A DNA stretch of 63,545 bases from NCBI GenBank assembly GCA_017481565.1, contig JAFUOZ010000038.1, positions 1 to 63,545 on the forward strand. The letters are read 5' to 3'. This DNA is from Oscillospiraceae bacterium (lineage in GTDB: Bacteria; Bacillota; Clostridia; Oscillospirales; Ruminococcaceae). This document shows, in pieces, positions 16,029-25,131 of the stretch. Positions within the stretch are counted from its first letter, which is position 1. Each line of letters opens with the position of its first letter. Below the pieces are notes generated by a model, which searched no databases, had not been told where the DNA came from, and worked only from the letters and a program-made list of their open reading frames with translations. The translations under genes and the position numbers were made by a program.

Positions 16029-19000
16029 ATGATTGGAAAGATCTGTAAAAAGGTGCGGTATCTGGCTGCACTGACGGTAATGCTTACGGCAGCATTGTTT
16101 GCCGTGCCTGTTTCGGTTTCGGCTGAAACGGCGGGCGGACTTGAGATAACGGGAGGTATTCAGGGAACCGATTATACCTATGAAAATGATGTTATAACCG
16201 TTATTTCGGAGACCCCGCTTACATTTTCAAATAAAGATTACGATACTGCGGTTTCGGACAGGATAGTTATCCAAAAATATTTAAATGCCAAAATTACTCT
16301 TTCGGGAGTAAATATAGCTGCATCGGGTGGTTCGGCTATAACAGTTGAGTGTGATTCGTCAACCGAGTATGATGTTACTTTAACAATGGCTGAAGGTACC
16401 GTAAACAAGCTGACATCACTGAAGTCAGGGTGCTGTGGTATAGAGAAAAATGCAGTCTATTATTCGGGATATCTGATCATCAATGGTAAGGGAACATTGG
16501 ATGCAAAGGGTTATGAAGGCGGTGCTGCTATTGGCAGCCGGGCAGGTTATGGTACATCGTATATCCGTATTTGTGACTGTACTGTATATGCTGAGGGCGG
16601 TTCAACTGCTGCAGGAATAGGATCGGGCAGGAATAACAGCGCAAATAATATTATTATTGAAAATGCAGATGTTACTGCAATAGGAAAAGCTGCAGCGGGT
16701 ATAGGCGGAGAACGTGATTGTGAAAAAGTAATCATTAAAAACAGCATTGTTAATGCAACAGGCGGAGAAAAAGCTGCAGGTATAGGCGGCGGTTATGAAT
16801 ATAGTGTAGAAGGTGTCACTATTATTGACAGTATCGTTACCGCAACAGGCGGAGCATCTGCTGCAGGCATAGGCGGCGGATACAACAGCAAAAGCTGTTC
16901 TGAAATTATTATTGAAGGTGGTTCGGTAAAGGCTGCAGGCACGGCAGAAAATGGCTATTTTCCGGCAGATATAGGTACAGGAAGAAGCTCCGGTGCTGAC
17001 GGAAAAAATGCGGTTCTTAAAAATACCGATGGTGAAGAAGTGTATCTTCTTAAAATTGATAATCCAAATGGTGAAAGGGTGCTTATTGACAGTGAGGAAT
17101 ACCTTGTGCAGAAACCGCCTCATTCTGATGATACCTTTATTTATGTATATCTTACAGGTAAGGACTATACTGTAAAAATTGGTGATATATCTAAGAAGAT
17201 TTATTTTAATGAAGCATCGAGAACATTTGATGAAACAGAATTGGGAAAAGATTTTGATGTTTCGGGAATCAATCTGCAGCATGGCGTTGATTATACATAT
17301 CCTGCCGAAACAGGAGTTCTCACAATACTTTCTTCTAAAAATATTACTGTTTCAAATGCAGAGAATGTAGATGTGACATCAGACAGGATCGTTGTTGCAA
17401 AGGACGTTTCCGCTAATATATACTTTAATGGTTTGAATATAAATACTTCCTCAAAGGATTTTGCAGCTTTTTTAATAGAGGATAACAGCACAGGAAACGT
17501 AACAATTAATTTGAATGATAATTCAGTAAATACGCTTATAAGCGCTGACGGTTATGCAGGTATACAGAAGAATGGTGCTTATACAACTGCTGACGGAAAA
17601 ACTATAGGAAAGCTTAATATTTTATCGGAAAATTCTGCTGCAACAACTTTAAATGTAAATGGCGGAAGCGGTGCGGCAGGCATCGGCGGAAGCAGAGGAA
17701 ATACAGCTTCAAATATTTACATAAAGACCATTTCCGTTAATATAAATGGCGGAAGTGGCGGTGCAGGCGTCGGCGGAGGAAGCAACGGAGATGGTACGAA
17801 TATCAATATATCCGGTAATACATCAAACAGCATTTATAGAATAGAAGGCGGTGAAAATGCTGCAGGTATAGGCGGCGGTGAAAACGGTGACGGAAATGTT
17901 ATTACTCTGTCTAAGGCTGCAATTACTGCGATCGGACACGGAGGTGCAGGAATAGGTGGTGGAAAAGGCGGTAATGCTTATGATATTAAGTTAAATGATT
18001 CAGCTGTAATTACCGCTGACGGAACAGACGGAAATGGTGCAGGCATCGGCGGCGGTGAGGGAGGCAATGCCGAAAAAATAGATATCGACGTTGCTGATGT
18101 TACAGCAAAGGGCGGAAAGAATGCAGCAGGAATAGGCGGCGGTGACGGTGGTTCCTGTACAAATGTTGACATCAATTTCAGCAATAATAAAAAGCTGCTT
18201 TTTGCCGAGGGCGGAGAAAATGGTGCTGGAATAGGCGGCGGAAAAGGCGGTTCGTGTATAAAAGTACGAATATACAACGCTGTAGTCACAGCAAAGGGCG
18301 GAAAAAATGCAGCAGCAATAGGCGGCGGAGATAATGGCAGCTGTTCAGATATAACGATATATTATTCTTCCGTAAAAACCATTGCAGGTGAAAACGCACA
18401 CAATATCGGCGGCGGAGCAGGTCAGGAAGCTGTAGAGCCTGTGTATAACAATAAAAAGCTTTATTATGTCATACTGGAAAACCCCAACGGAACATATATA
18501 AGGATCAACAATGTAAATGAGCCTAACCATCACGGTGATGAAAAGAGAGTATATCTTTATATTCCCGGTGAAGATTTTACATTGGAATTGAACGGTGAGC
18601 TTACCGATTATAAATTCTATACAGATAAGTTCCTTCCTGTTCCCAAGGCAAAGCAGTTTGTTTTCACTGCTCCGGGATATCTTACCTATGACAGAACGGC
18701 AAAGCAGGCAGTATTTACTTCTACCGAAGAGGATATGGGAAAAATAACAGTCAGGTATTATAAGGACGATGTACAGGTTGCGGCAGAGGACGTTGTTGCG
18801 GCAGGCACTTACACAGTAAAGATAGATACAGCTGTATCCGACAGCTTTGCAGAGGTCACAGAGCTTGCTTCTGAAAACTGGACATTTACTGTTGTACCTA
18901 TGGATATGAGCAAGGCAGAGCTTACTGTAAATGATGTTATATACAACAGAGAGGAGCAGAAGCCTGAATGTATCGTAACATATAACGGTACAAAATATAA

Positions 19001-20429
19001 GCTTGATGAGGACTTTACATTAGAATATTCGGACAATATAAATGCAGGTACAGCGACAGTAAAGGCTACAGGCAAGGGCAGCTGTATCAATGAAACAAGC
19101 ACCACATTTGAGATAAAGCCTGCATCAATAGCGAATGCGGAGATCAATGTTACAGGTGAATATATCTATAGCGGCAAGGAAATATCCCCCGAATTTACGG
19201 TAAAGCTTGGCAGTGTCATACTTAAAAAGGACACAGAATATACCGTAGAATTAGAAAATAACATCAATGCAGGACAGGCTGTCATTACAGTCAATGGTAT
19301 CGGAAATTATACCGATTCCGCAAGTACAGAGTTTACTGTCAAGCCTGCATCAATAGCAGATGCGGAAATCAATGTGACAGGCGAATATACCTATAACGGC
19401 AAGGAAATATCCCCCGAATTTACGGTAAAGCTTGGCGATGTTACACTTAAAAAGGACACAGAATATACCGTAGAATTAGAAAATAACATCAATGCAGGAC
19501 AGGCAACGATAACGGTAACCGGTATCGGAAACTATACCGATTCCGTAAGTGAAAAATTCACTATCAGAAAGGCAGCCGCTGTTATCACAGTAAAGACAGC
19601 TCCCGAAAAGCAGAGTGCGGGAAAGAGTGTTTCGGTCACAGCAGAGGTGGTTTCAGACGATAAGCCCGTAATATCCGTAAATTACAGCATAAACGGCGTT
19701 AAGACAGCTGTTGCGGACGGAAGCTTTATCATACCAAAGAAAACAGCAGTTGGTACAGTGATTGAGATCACAGCTTCCGTGCCCGAAACGGACAATTATC
19801 TTTCAGCTTCGGAAACAGTTATACTGACTGTCTGCCGGTGTGAGCATACAGGCGGAAAGGCAAGCTGTACAGAGCAGGCTGTATGTGACAGCTGCGGAGA
19901 GAGCTACGGCAGCTATGACAAGGATAATCATCCCAATGCATCAAAGGAATGGTCTGACGGCGGCACATATCATTATCATAAGTGCGGAGACTGCGGCAGT
20001 GAGCTTGACAAGGAAGAGCATACAGGCGGCAAGGCAGGCTGTACCGAGCAGGCTGTATGTGAGATATGTGAGTTTGCTTACGGTGATACAACAGGACACA
20101 GCTGGTCTGAAAACTGGTCGGGAAATGAAACTCATCACTGGCATGAATGTGAAAACTGCTCATCGGAGGATAATTCCTCAAAGGACGGCTACGGCGTTCA
20201 TGTTTATGACAGAATGATCGCAGATGAAAATACTCTTAAGAAGGGTATCGAATATTATTACAGCTGTGAATGCGGTGCGATAAGCACAACAGATACATTT
20301 ACGGTTGAGCTTGATCTTCAGGAATGTATAAATGTTGTCAATGGTCTTTTCTCAGACGGTGACACTGTTATCATTTCCGAGCTTGAGCTTATAATGATCG
20401 AATTTATTCTGCAAAATGACTATGCGTAA
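16029..20429 (+). CDS. Large secreted protein: two beta-helix modules, Ig-like repeats, Cys-rich tail
   Basis: A 1466-residue protein from the ATG at 16029, behind GGGAGGA (an upstream in-frame ATG at 16002 has no such site). A signal peptide covers about residues 1-32. Two modules follow (about 38-400 and 405-880). Each starts with a strand-rich lead-in and then many turns of a right-handed beta-helix-like repeat ending AGIGGG, and closes with a small beta domain (phrases YVYLTGKDYTV and YLYIPGEDFTL). Next come three or four YDG/Ig-like repeats (about 960-1190), two nearly identical in DNA at 19117-19560. A Cys/His-rich repeat region (CSC, CDSCGESYG) covers about 1270-1420, with a helical end. 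Carbohydrate or cell-surface binding is likely but not shown. The same module lies inside the neighbouring flagellin. Confidence 0.85.
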   Translation: MIGKICKKVRYLAALTVMLTAALFAVPVSVSAETAGGLEITGGIQGTDYTYENDVITVISETPLTFSNKDYDTAVSDRIVIQKYLNAKITLSGVNIAASGGSAITVECDSSTEYDVTLTMAEGTVNKLTSLKSGCCGIEKNAVYYSGYLIINGKGTLDAKGYEGGAAIGSRAGYGTSYIRICDCTVYAEGGSTAAGIGSGRNNSANNIIIENADVTAIGKAAAGIGGERDCEKVIIKNSIVNATGGEKAAGIGGGYEYSVEGVTIIDSIVTATGGASAAGIGGGYNSKSCSEIIIEGGSVKAAGTAENGYFPADIGTGRSSGADGKNAVLKNTDGEEVYLLKIDNPNGERVLIDSEEYLVQKPPHSDDTFIYVYLTGKDYTVKIGDISKKIYFNEASRTFDETELGKDFDVSGINLQHGVDYTYPAETGVLTILSSKNITVSNAENVDVTSDRIVVAKDVSANIYFNGLNINTSSKDFAAFLIEDNSTGNVTINLNDNSVNTLISADGYAGIQKNGAYTTADGKTIGKLNILSENSAATTLNVNGGSGAAGIGGSRGNTASNIYIKTISVNINGGSGGAGVGGGSNGDGTNINISGNTSNSIYRIEGGENAAGIGGGENGDGNVITLSKAAITAIGHGGAGIGGGKGGNAYDIKLNDSAVITADGTDGNGAGIGGGEGGNAEKIDIDVADVTAKGGKNAAGIGGGDGGSCTNVDINFSNNKKLLFAEGGENGAGIGGGKGGSCIKVRIYNAVVTAKGGKNAAAIGGGDNGSCSDITIYYSSVKTIAGENAHNIGGGAGQEAVEPVYNNKKLYYVILENPNGTYIRINNVNEPNHHGDEKRVYLYIPGEDFTLELNGELTDYKFYTDKFLPVPKAKQFVFTAPGYLTYDRTAKQAVFTSTEEDMGKITVRYYKDDVQVAAEDVVAAGTYTVKIDTAVSDSFAEVTELASENWTFTVVPMDMSKAELTVNDVIYNREEQKPECIVTYNGTKYKLDEDFTLEYSDNINAGTATVKATGKGSCINETSTTFEIKPASIANAEINVTGEYIYSGKEISPEFTVKLGSVILKKDTEYTVELENNINAGQAVITVNGIGNYTDSASTEFTVKPASIADAEINVTGEYTYNGKEISPEFTVKLGDVTLKKDTEYTVELENNINAGQATITVTGIGNYTDSVSEKFTIRKAAAVITVKTAPEKQSAGKSVSVTAEVVSDDKPVISVNYSINGVKTAVADGSFIIPKKTAVGTVIEITASVPETDNYLSASETVILTVCRCEHTGGKASCTEQAVCDSCGESYGSYDKDNHPNASKEWSDGGTYHYHKCGDCGSELDKEEHTGGKAGCTEQAVCEICEFAYGDTTGHSWSENWSGNETHHWHECENCSSEDNSSKDGYGVHVYDRMIADENTLKKGIEYYYSCECGAISTTDTFTVELDLQECINVVNGLFSDGDTVIISELELIMIEFILQNDYA

Positions 20430-20433
20430 TTTA

Positions 20434-20447
20434 TGAAACGCTGATTA
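20434..20447 (+). repeat. Repeat family I, fragment
   Basis: GAAACGCTGATTAA equals one terminal arm of copy R8. It starts 4 bp after a stop codon and leads directly into a terminator stem. Confidence 0.4.
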
Positions 20448-20448
20448 A

Positions 20449-20502
20449 TTGATCCCCAACTGCTTTATATCATTATAAAGCGGCTGGGGATTGACTTTTT
20501 TT
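20449..20502 (+). terminator. Rho-independent terminator of the secreted protein gene
   Basis: Long stem ATCCCCA...TGCTTTATA / TATAAAGC...TGGGGAT followed by TTTTTT. Confidence 0.85.
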
Positions 20503-20563
20503 ATTGAACAGTATATAATAAATATATCGTTATTTATCATATCTGAAGCAAGGAGAATGCTTT

Positions 20564-20929
20564 ATGGGAAAAATAATCAGGGTGAAATGCGAAGGCTGCG
20601 GTCTGGAAAAGGATGTATATACAGGCGGTTCAATAAGGGACTGTGAAATTGAGATGATTATGAAGCTGCTTACTCCCGAAAGGCAGGAGATACTTTCTGA
20701 GGCAGTGAAAAACGGTGCTTCGGGGATATCTGTAACAAGAGAACCGTGTATATGTGTCAGCTGCGGAGAAATATACGCTTATTCCGCAGTATTTTATCGC
20801 ATGAATAATATTGATAAGCGTTTAAGGGGTGTCTGTCCTCACTGCGGCAGCGAAAATTGTATTTCCGCAAAAAAATGTCCTCAGTGCAAGGGTGTATTGT
20901 CTCACAGTATTGCAGGACACTGGGATTGA
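20564..20929 (+). CDS. Zinc-ribbon protein of unknown function
   Basis: A 121-residue cytoplasmic protein behind AAGGAGAAT. It contains CEGCGLEKDV at the start, CICVSCG near residue 65 and CPHCGSENC plus CPQCKG at the end, so two or three treble-clef or ribbon zinc sites are likely. I do not recognise a family. It is convergent with the flagellin gene and separated from it by a two-way terminator and repeat II. Confidence 0.65.
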   Translation: MGKIIRVKCEGCGLEKDVYTGGSIRDCEIEMIMKLLTPERQEILSEAVKNGASGISVTREPCICVSCGEIYAYSAVFYRMNNIDKRLRGVCPHCGSENCISAKKCPQCKGVLSHSIAGHWD

Positions 20930-20937
20930 ATAAGTGC

Positions 20938-20982
20938 AAAAAGTCCCGTGATTCCGTTTTTCGGAGGTCACGGGACTTTTTA
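20938..20982. terminator. Bidirectional terminator between zinc-ribbon gene and flagellin
   Basis: AAAAAGTCCCGTGA / TCACGGGACTTTTT, 14-bp stem with A-run on one side and T-run on the other. Confidence 0.85.
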
Positions 20983-20991
20983 TATTCTTTT

Positions 20992-21110
20992 ATTACTTCG
21001 GCAATAATATAATTTGATTGCTCGGTGCTTGATTTTTCAAAAAAGTCGCAGATACGACAATTATTGTAATTTAGAAATAATTAATCAAACTGTTTAATTG
21101 CCGAAGTAAT
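20992..21110. mobile_element. Repeat family II, copy 1 (119-bp inverted-repeat element)
   Basis: It is bounded by perfect inverted ends ATTACTTCGGCAAT / ATTGCCGAAGTAAT, with an AT-rich centre and no open frame. The second copy at 28060-28178 is inverted and differs at one base. It lies 2 bp from the stop codon of the flagellin gene. The properties are those of a MITE-like element. Confidence 0.85.
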
Positions 21111-21112
21111 AT

Positions 21113-24100
21113 TTATCCCAGCAGCTGAAGTACTCCCTGTGGAATATTGTTTGCCTGTGCCAGCATGGACTGTGATGCATTTGCAAGGACCTGTTCCTTA
21201 GTAAACTGCATCATATATGCCGCCATATTGGTATCTCTTATCAGCGATTCGGCTGCCTGCAGGTTTTCATGGGTATTATTCAGATTATCTATTTTATGCT
21301 CTATCCTGTTCTGATATGCGCCAAGATCTGCACGCTGCATTGACAGCTTGTTTTTCGCTTTATGTATTATATCTATTGATGTGTTGGCTTTTCGCTGTGT
21401 GGCAATGCTTACGCTTTCCTTATCAACTCCAAGGATTTTTGTGTTCATTCTGCCGATGTCGATAACAAGGGTATCCTTTGATCGAGGACCTGTCTGCATT
21501 ATCCAGTAGTTGTCACCGTCCTCAAATACAGGTTCTTCCTCGGGTACAGAGGGATATGAAGGCTTGCCGCCCGAGGAAGGCGGATTATAATATCCGGGCT
21601 CCTTCGGAAGCTCATCGGGAAGATCGTCGGGACTAAAGCGCCATAAGCCGTAATCTCCGTAGAATTTAAGATTGACTGAGCCTTTAGTACCGTCTGCATC
21701 GGTAAAGTCAAGAGTGATATCCTGTCCCTTCATCCATATATATGCGGTGTTTTCGGCCATGTGCTGCAGATCATTCCAGCTATAGACAGTTCCGTCTGCG
21801 CCTGTTGCCGTAACATCGGTCAACGGGAAGCTGAGGGACAAAGGATCGGAGCCATTGGCAGTAAGTGTTACCTTTCCGTCAGCGAGAAGGTCGTTCAGAT
21901 ATGATATATCAAGTGCATAAAGGGTATTTCCGTTTGCATCCTTGGTGCCTGTGGTGATATATTTTCCTTCTCCGCTTCCTGCCTTGACGCTGATATTGTT
22001 GGGATCGGTCATGGTCACGGGTGCTTTATTCTGACCGTTTCTGTCAGTAAATCCGCCGATATTTCCTCCATCGTAGGTCCAGCCGCCGTCTGCGGATATT
22101 TCGCCGCCGTTTATTACGATCTCTGATACTGTACCTCCTTTTCCGCTTCCGATACCCGAAGCGTCGGTACTTCCTATTGCGGTAATAACGCCGCCGTTTA
22201 TTTCTATTCTGCCTGTACTTCCGCCGGCTGAGCCTGAACCTATTCCCGAACCGTTTTTGCCGCCTGTTGCGTTGATAGTACCGCCATTGATGATTATTTC
22301 ATCTGCGGAGCCTGTCCAGCTTCCGCCTATTGCGGCACCGTCGTCACCGCCTGTTGCGGTTATTATAATGTCATTGTCAGAGGTGGTGTTGTCTCCTATA
22401 ATAATTGATTTGACATTGCCGCTGCAGCCTGCGCCGATACCTGTACCATGTTCAACTCCCGAAGCTGTGATATCGGCTATGCCTGTGATAGTGATATTTC
22501 CTACATTAGCTACCCAGCCGCCGCCTATGCCTGCGCCATGGTTTGATGCTTCTGCGTTAAGCGTAAGACCTGTGCCGCCGTTTATAGTGATATCTCCGAA
22601 ATCGGCATGTTTAGCGCCGCCTATGGCAGCCGAGCCATGACCACTTGTAACATTTATTGCGCCTGAACCTTTAATAACAATATTACTTGCTGTTGCATCT
22701 GAGTTTACGGAAGCGCCTATTCCTGCGCCGCCTACAACTGAACTGTTAGCGTTACCCGCCACTATCAGTGTGCTTCCGCTCTGAGAATTAATGGTAACAG
22801 TGGTTTCTCCGTCAGAGGCATCATTGTCGTTAAGCTGTATGCCTGCCGCATTTCCGACGCCTGTGATATCGTTTGTTCCCGATACGTTTATAGTAACGTT
22901 ATTGTTTTTTCCGATATTTATACCTGCGGTATTGCCGCCCTTGGAAGAGGTATCTATATTTACGTTATCAAGGGTGATGTTTGCATTTGCTCCGTCAGCG
23001 ATAACTATATTTCCGTAATAGGTATTGCTGCCGTCACTGCGTGTACCGCCGCTTATTGTAAGGCTTGTATCGTTGAGAATTGTAAGTACGCCTGTTGCTG
23101 TATCAAAGCTCCAGTCTGTGCCCTCCTGACCGCCTGTTACCGTAAACAGATCGGAAGGATATGTTATCGGCACGGGTGGCGTGGGTGGAGTTACCGTTGT
23201 TACAGGGCTGTTTCCCGTTACTGATGTTCCGCCGCCGGAAAGGATAGTTACATCGGACGGATATTCGTTTTTTACATCGGTATTGCCTGTGTTCAGCGCA
23301 AAAAGATTAAGTCCTGTTATATCGTTATCGGGAACAGGATCGGTATTTGATAAGCTGCCGCCTACAAGTCCGCCGCCGACATTTCCGCTGCTGTCTGCGT
23401 TTGAAGTGTATTTTGTAAGCTGATGAATAAAGCTGTGAGCGTCGGAATCGGAGGCAAAACCGTTTTCAAAGGCAGCTGTACTTGTGTATTTTCCGCCTGT
23501 TGCATTGGATATGGCAGTATCGAGAGAGCTGCCTGTAATAACATCATAAAGTATCTTTGAAACGCCGTAGGATATATATTCCGCAGCCATGGCAGGATCA
23601 TTCATATCAGCGGCTGCACTCGAAGCAAGATAGCCCAGATACATACAGGCAAGATAACCTGTTCCGTATTGTGCCGTTGACTGAGTTTCACTTTCGGAAA
23701 GCTTTGCACCCGAAGCCGAAAGAGCGGCTTGTATCTGTGTGTCGGTGGAGGATTCGTTCAGGGAAAGACCGGCTCTTACCCAGTTGCCGGGACCTGACGC
23801 TGTCTGAGCCATTCCTTCGACAAACCAGGCAGGAAAGGCGTATGAAGCAGAAGCTCCGTTTGGTGTGATACCTGTCATACCTGCAGTGGCAGCTTCGTCC
23901 ATAAATGCGTGTATCATTTCGTGTGCTATGGTCTGTTCGAGAGCACGTCTTGAGCCTGTATCTGAGGTTATGTCTTCTGTTAGTGAAGCTGTATTTACGG
24001 TGAGGGTATATGTAAGGGATTTTCCTATAAGACCTCCGCCTGTATTGCTGTAAGCAGTGCTAAGTCCTACAGATGCAAGGACAGATGAATCCGGCTTGTT

Positions 24101-24832
24101 TTCAAGCTTAAGACCTATGCCTATACTTGATCCGTTGAGATAATCAAATACTGTATATGTGTTCGTTATTGCGGAAACTACCTGCGGTACTATCGAGGTC
24201 TGCAGCTCGTCCGCTATTATCTGATAATCCGAGCCTGCCGCAAAATTGTTGTCTGCTCCCGTGGTGGTCTGGGTAGTTGTGTAATCAAAGACAGTTTCGG
24301 TGTATACTATATTCATGAGCCTTCCCGTACCGTCTGAGGGAAGTGCGGAAAAAGGATTCTGAGAAGAAGCCCTGCTTTCCTTTATGCGATCACGGAAAAT
24401 AGTTGTTCCCCCTGAGCCGTCAAAAAGCTTCATGCCGTTGAAATCGGTATGATTTGCGATATGGTCGATCTCGTCCTGTATCTGTTCAAATTCAAGCTGC
24501 AGAGAAGCACGGTCGATATCATCGTCATATACGCCGTTTGCCGACTGAACAGCAAGAGTATTCATGCGGTCAAGCATGGTATGGACCTCTGTAAGTGCAC
24601 CCTCTGCGGTTTGTATCAGGGAAACGGCGTCCTGACAGTTTCTTTCAGCCTGATCAAGACCTCCGATTATGGCACGCATTTTTTCGGAGATCGCAAGACC
24701 TGCGGCATTGTCGCCTGCACGGTTTATCATGTATCCCGAAGAAAGCTTTTCAAGAGTTTTGGAAAGCTTGCCCGTATTCTTTTTGTTATTGCGGTTTGCG
24801 TTCAATGCAGACATATTATGCTGAACGTTCAT
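21113..24832 (-). CDS. Giant flagellin with internal metalloprotease and beta-helix domains (flagellinolysin-like)
   Basis: A 1239-residue protein with intact flagellin ends: N-terminal D0/D1 (about 1-145, with KLSSGYMINRAGDNAAGLAISEKM) and C-terminal D1/D0 (about 1130-1239, with NRIEHKIDNLNNTHENL and SMLAQANNIPQGVLQLLG). The part that is normally the variable surface domain holds a gluzincin-type zinc protease: His304-Glu305-x-x-His308 (AHEMIHAF) and a likely third ligand Glu339 (WFVEGMAQ). It then has a PPTPPVP linker and a beta-helix-like module (about 565-1060) with repeated AGIGGG turns, ending in YIWMKGQDITL and a proline-rich linker. Protease-bearing flagellins (flagellinolysins) are known; the added beta-helix module is unusual. 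The product should be a filament exposing both domains. A sigma-D promoter precedes it. Confidence 0.92.
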   Translation of the reverse strand: MNVQHNMSALNANRNNKKNTGKLSKTLEKLSSGYMINRAGDNAAGLAISEKMRAIIGGLDQAERNCQDAVSLIQTAEGALTEVHTMLDRMNTLAVQSANGVYDDDIDRASLQLEFEQIQDEIDHIANHTDFNGMKLFDGSGGTTIFRDRIKESRASSQNPFSALPSDGTGRLMNIVYTETVFDYTTTQTTTGADNNFAAGSDYQIIADELQTSIVPQVVSAITNTYTVFDYLNGSSIGIGLKLENKPDSSVLASVGLSTAYSNTGGGLIGKSLTYTLTVNTASLTEDITSDTGSRRALEQTIAHEMIHAFMDEAATAGMTGITPNGASASYAFPAWFVEGMAQTASGPGNWVRAGLSLNESSTDTQIQAALSASGAKLSESETQSTAQYGTGYLACMYLGYLASSAAADMNDPAMAAEYISYGVSKILYDVITGSSLDTAISNATGGKYTSTAAFENGFASDSDAHSFIHQLTKYTSNADSSGNVGGGLVGGSLSNTDPVPDNDITGLNLFALNTGNTDVKNEYPSDVTILSGGGTSVTGNSPVTTVTPPTPPVPITYPSDLFTVTGGQEGTDWSFDTATGVLTILNDTSLTISGGTRSDGSNTYYGNIVIADGANANITLDNVNIDTSSKGGNTAGINIGKNNNVTINVSGTNDITGVGNAAGIQLNDNDASDGETTVTINSQSGSTLIVAGNANSSVVGGAGIGASVNSDATASNIVIKGSGAINVTSGHGSAAIGGAKHADFGDITINGGTGLTLNAEASNHGAGIGGGWVANVGNITITGIADITASGVEHGTGIGAGCSGNVKSIIIGDNTTSDNDIIITATGGDDGAAIGGSWTGSADEIIINGGTINATGGKNGSGIGSGSAGGSTGRIEINGGVITAIGSTDASGIGSGKGGTVSEIVINGGEISADGGWTYDGGNIGGFTDRNGQNKAPVTMTDPNNISVKAGSGEGKYITTGTKDANGNTLYALDISYLNDLLADGKVTLTANGSDPLSLSFPLTDVTATGADGTVYSWNDLQHMAENTAYIWMKGQDITLDFTDADGTKGSVNLKFYGDYGLWRFSPDDLPDELPKEPGYYNPPSSGGKPSYPSVPEEEPVFEDGDNYWIMQTGPRSKDTLVIDIGRMNTKILGVDKESVSIATQRKANTSIDIIHKAKNKLSMQRADLGAYQNRIEHKIDNLNNTHENLQAAESLIRDTNMAAYMMQFTKEQVLANASQSMLAQANNIPQGVLQLLG

Positions 24833-24921
24833 TTATCATACACCTTCTATAATTATTTGTATGGGATATATTGTGATTAGGCTTTTAAATATAGTTAAAA
24901 ATGAAACATCTCTATCAATAT

Positions 24922-24948
24922 ATATCGGCTCATTTGAAATATTCTTTA
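24922..24948 (-). promoter_or_regulatory. Sigma-D (sigma-28) flagellar promoter
   Basis: On the minus strand TAAA (24948-24945), exactly 15 bp, then GCCGATAT (24929-24922), close to the TAAA-N15-GCCGATAA consensus. It lies about 90 bp upstream of the flagellin start, so the gene should be a late flagellar gene. Confidence 0.85.
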
Positions 24949-25020
24949 TAGTATATCCGAGAAATTATTTCAAATGCCATATCTGATGCAGAAGTGCTTT
25001 TCTATACGAAAAAATAATCA

Positions 25021-25049
25021 TTGACAACAGTATAAACTTTTGCTATAAT
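25021..25049 (+). promoter_or_regulatory. Sigma-A promoter for carboxynorspermidine synthase
   Basis: TTGACA at 25021-25026, 17-bp spacer, TATAAT at 25044-25049. Confidence 0.75.
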
Positions 25050-25131
25050 ATAACATGGAAAAAGCGGCAGACGCTGTTTTTTGCCGAAACGTTGAATATT
25101 TTCGGATTTTTGAAAGGAATGAAACAAAATT

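Noticed and set aside
17640..18430. DNA-level repeats in the beta-helix region as a possible mobile or recombination element
   Set aside because: The repetition follows the protein turns (AGIGGG) and is degenerate at the third codon position, so it is explained by protein structure.
20300..20429. A dockerin at the C-terminus of the large secreted protein
   Set aside because: The end has a helical look and one DGD, but the duplicated calcium-binding loop of dockerins is not present.
22257..24053. Several long plus-strand frames opposite the flagellin gene
   Set aside because: They are shadows of the Gly/Thr/Ser-rich coding sequence, with no ribosome sites and no plausible proteins.
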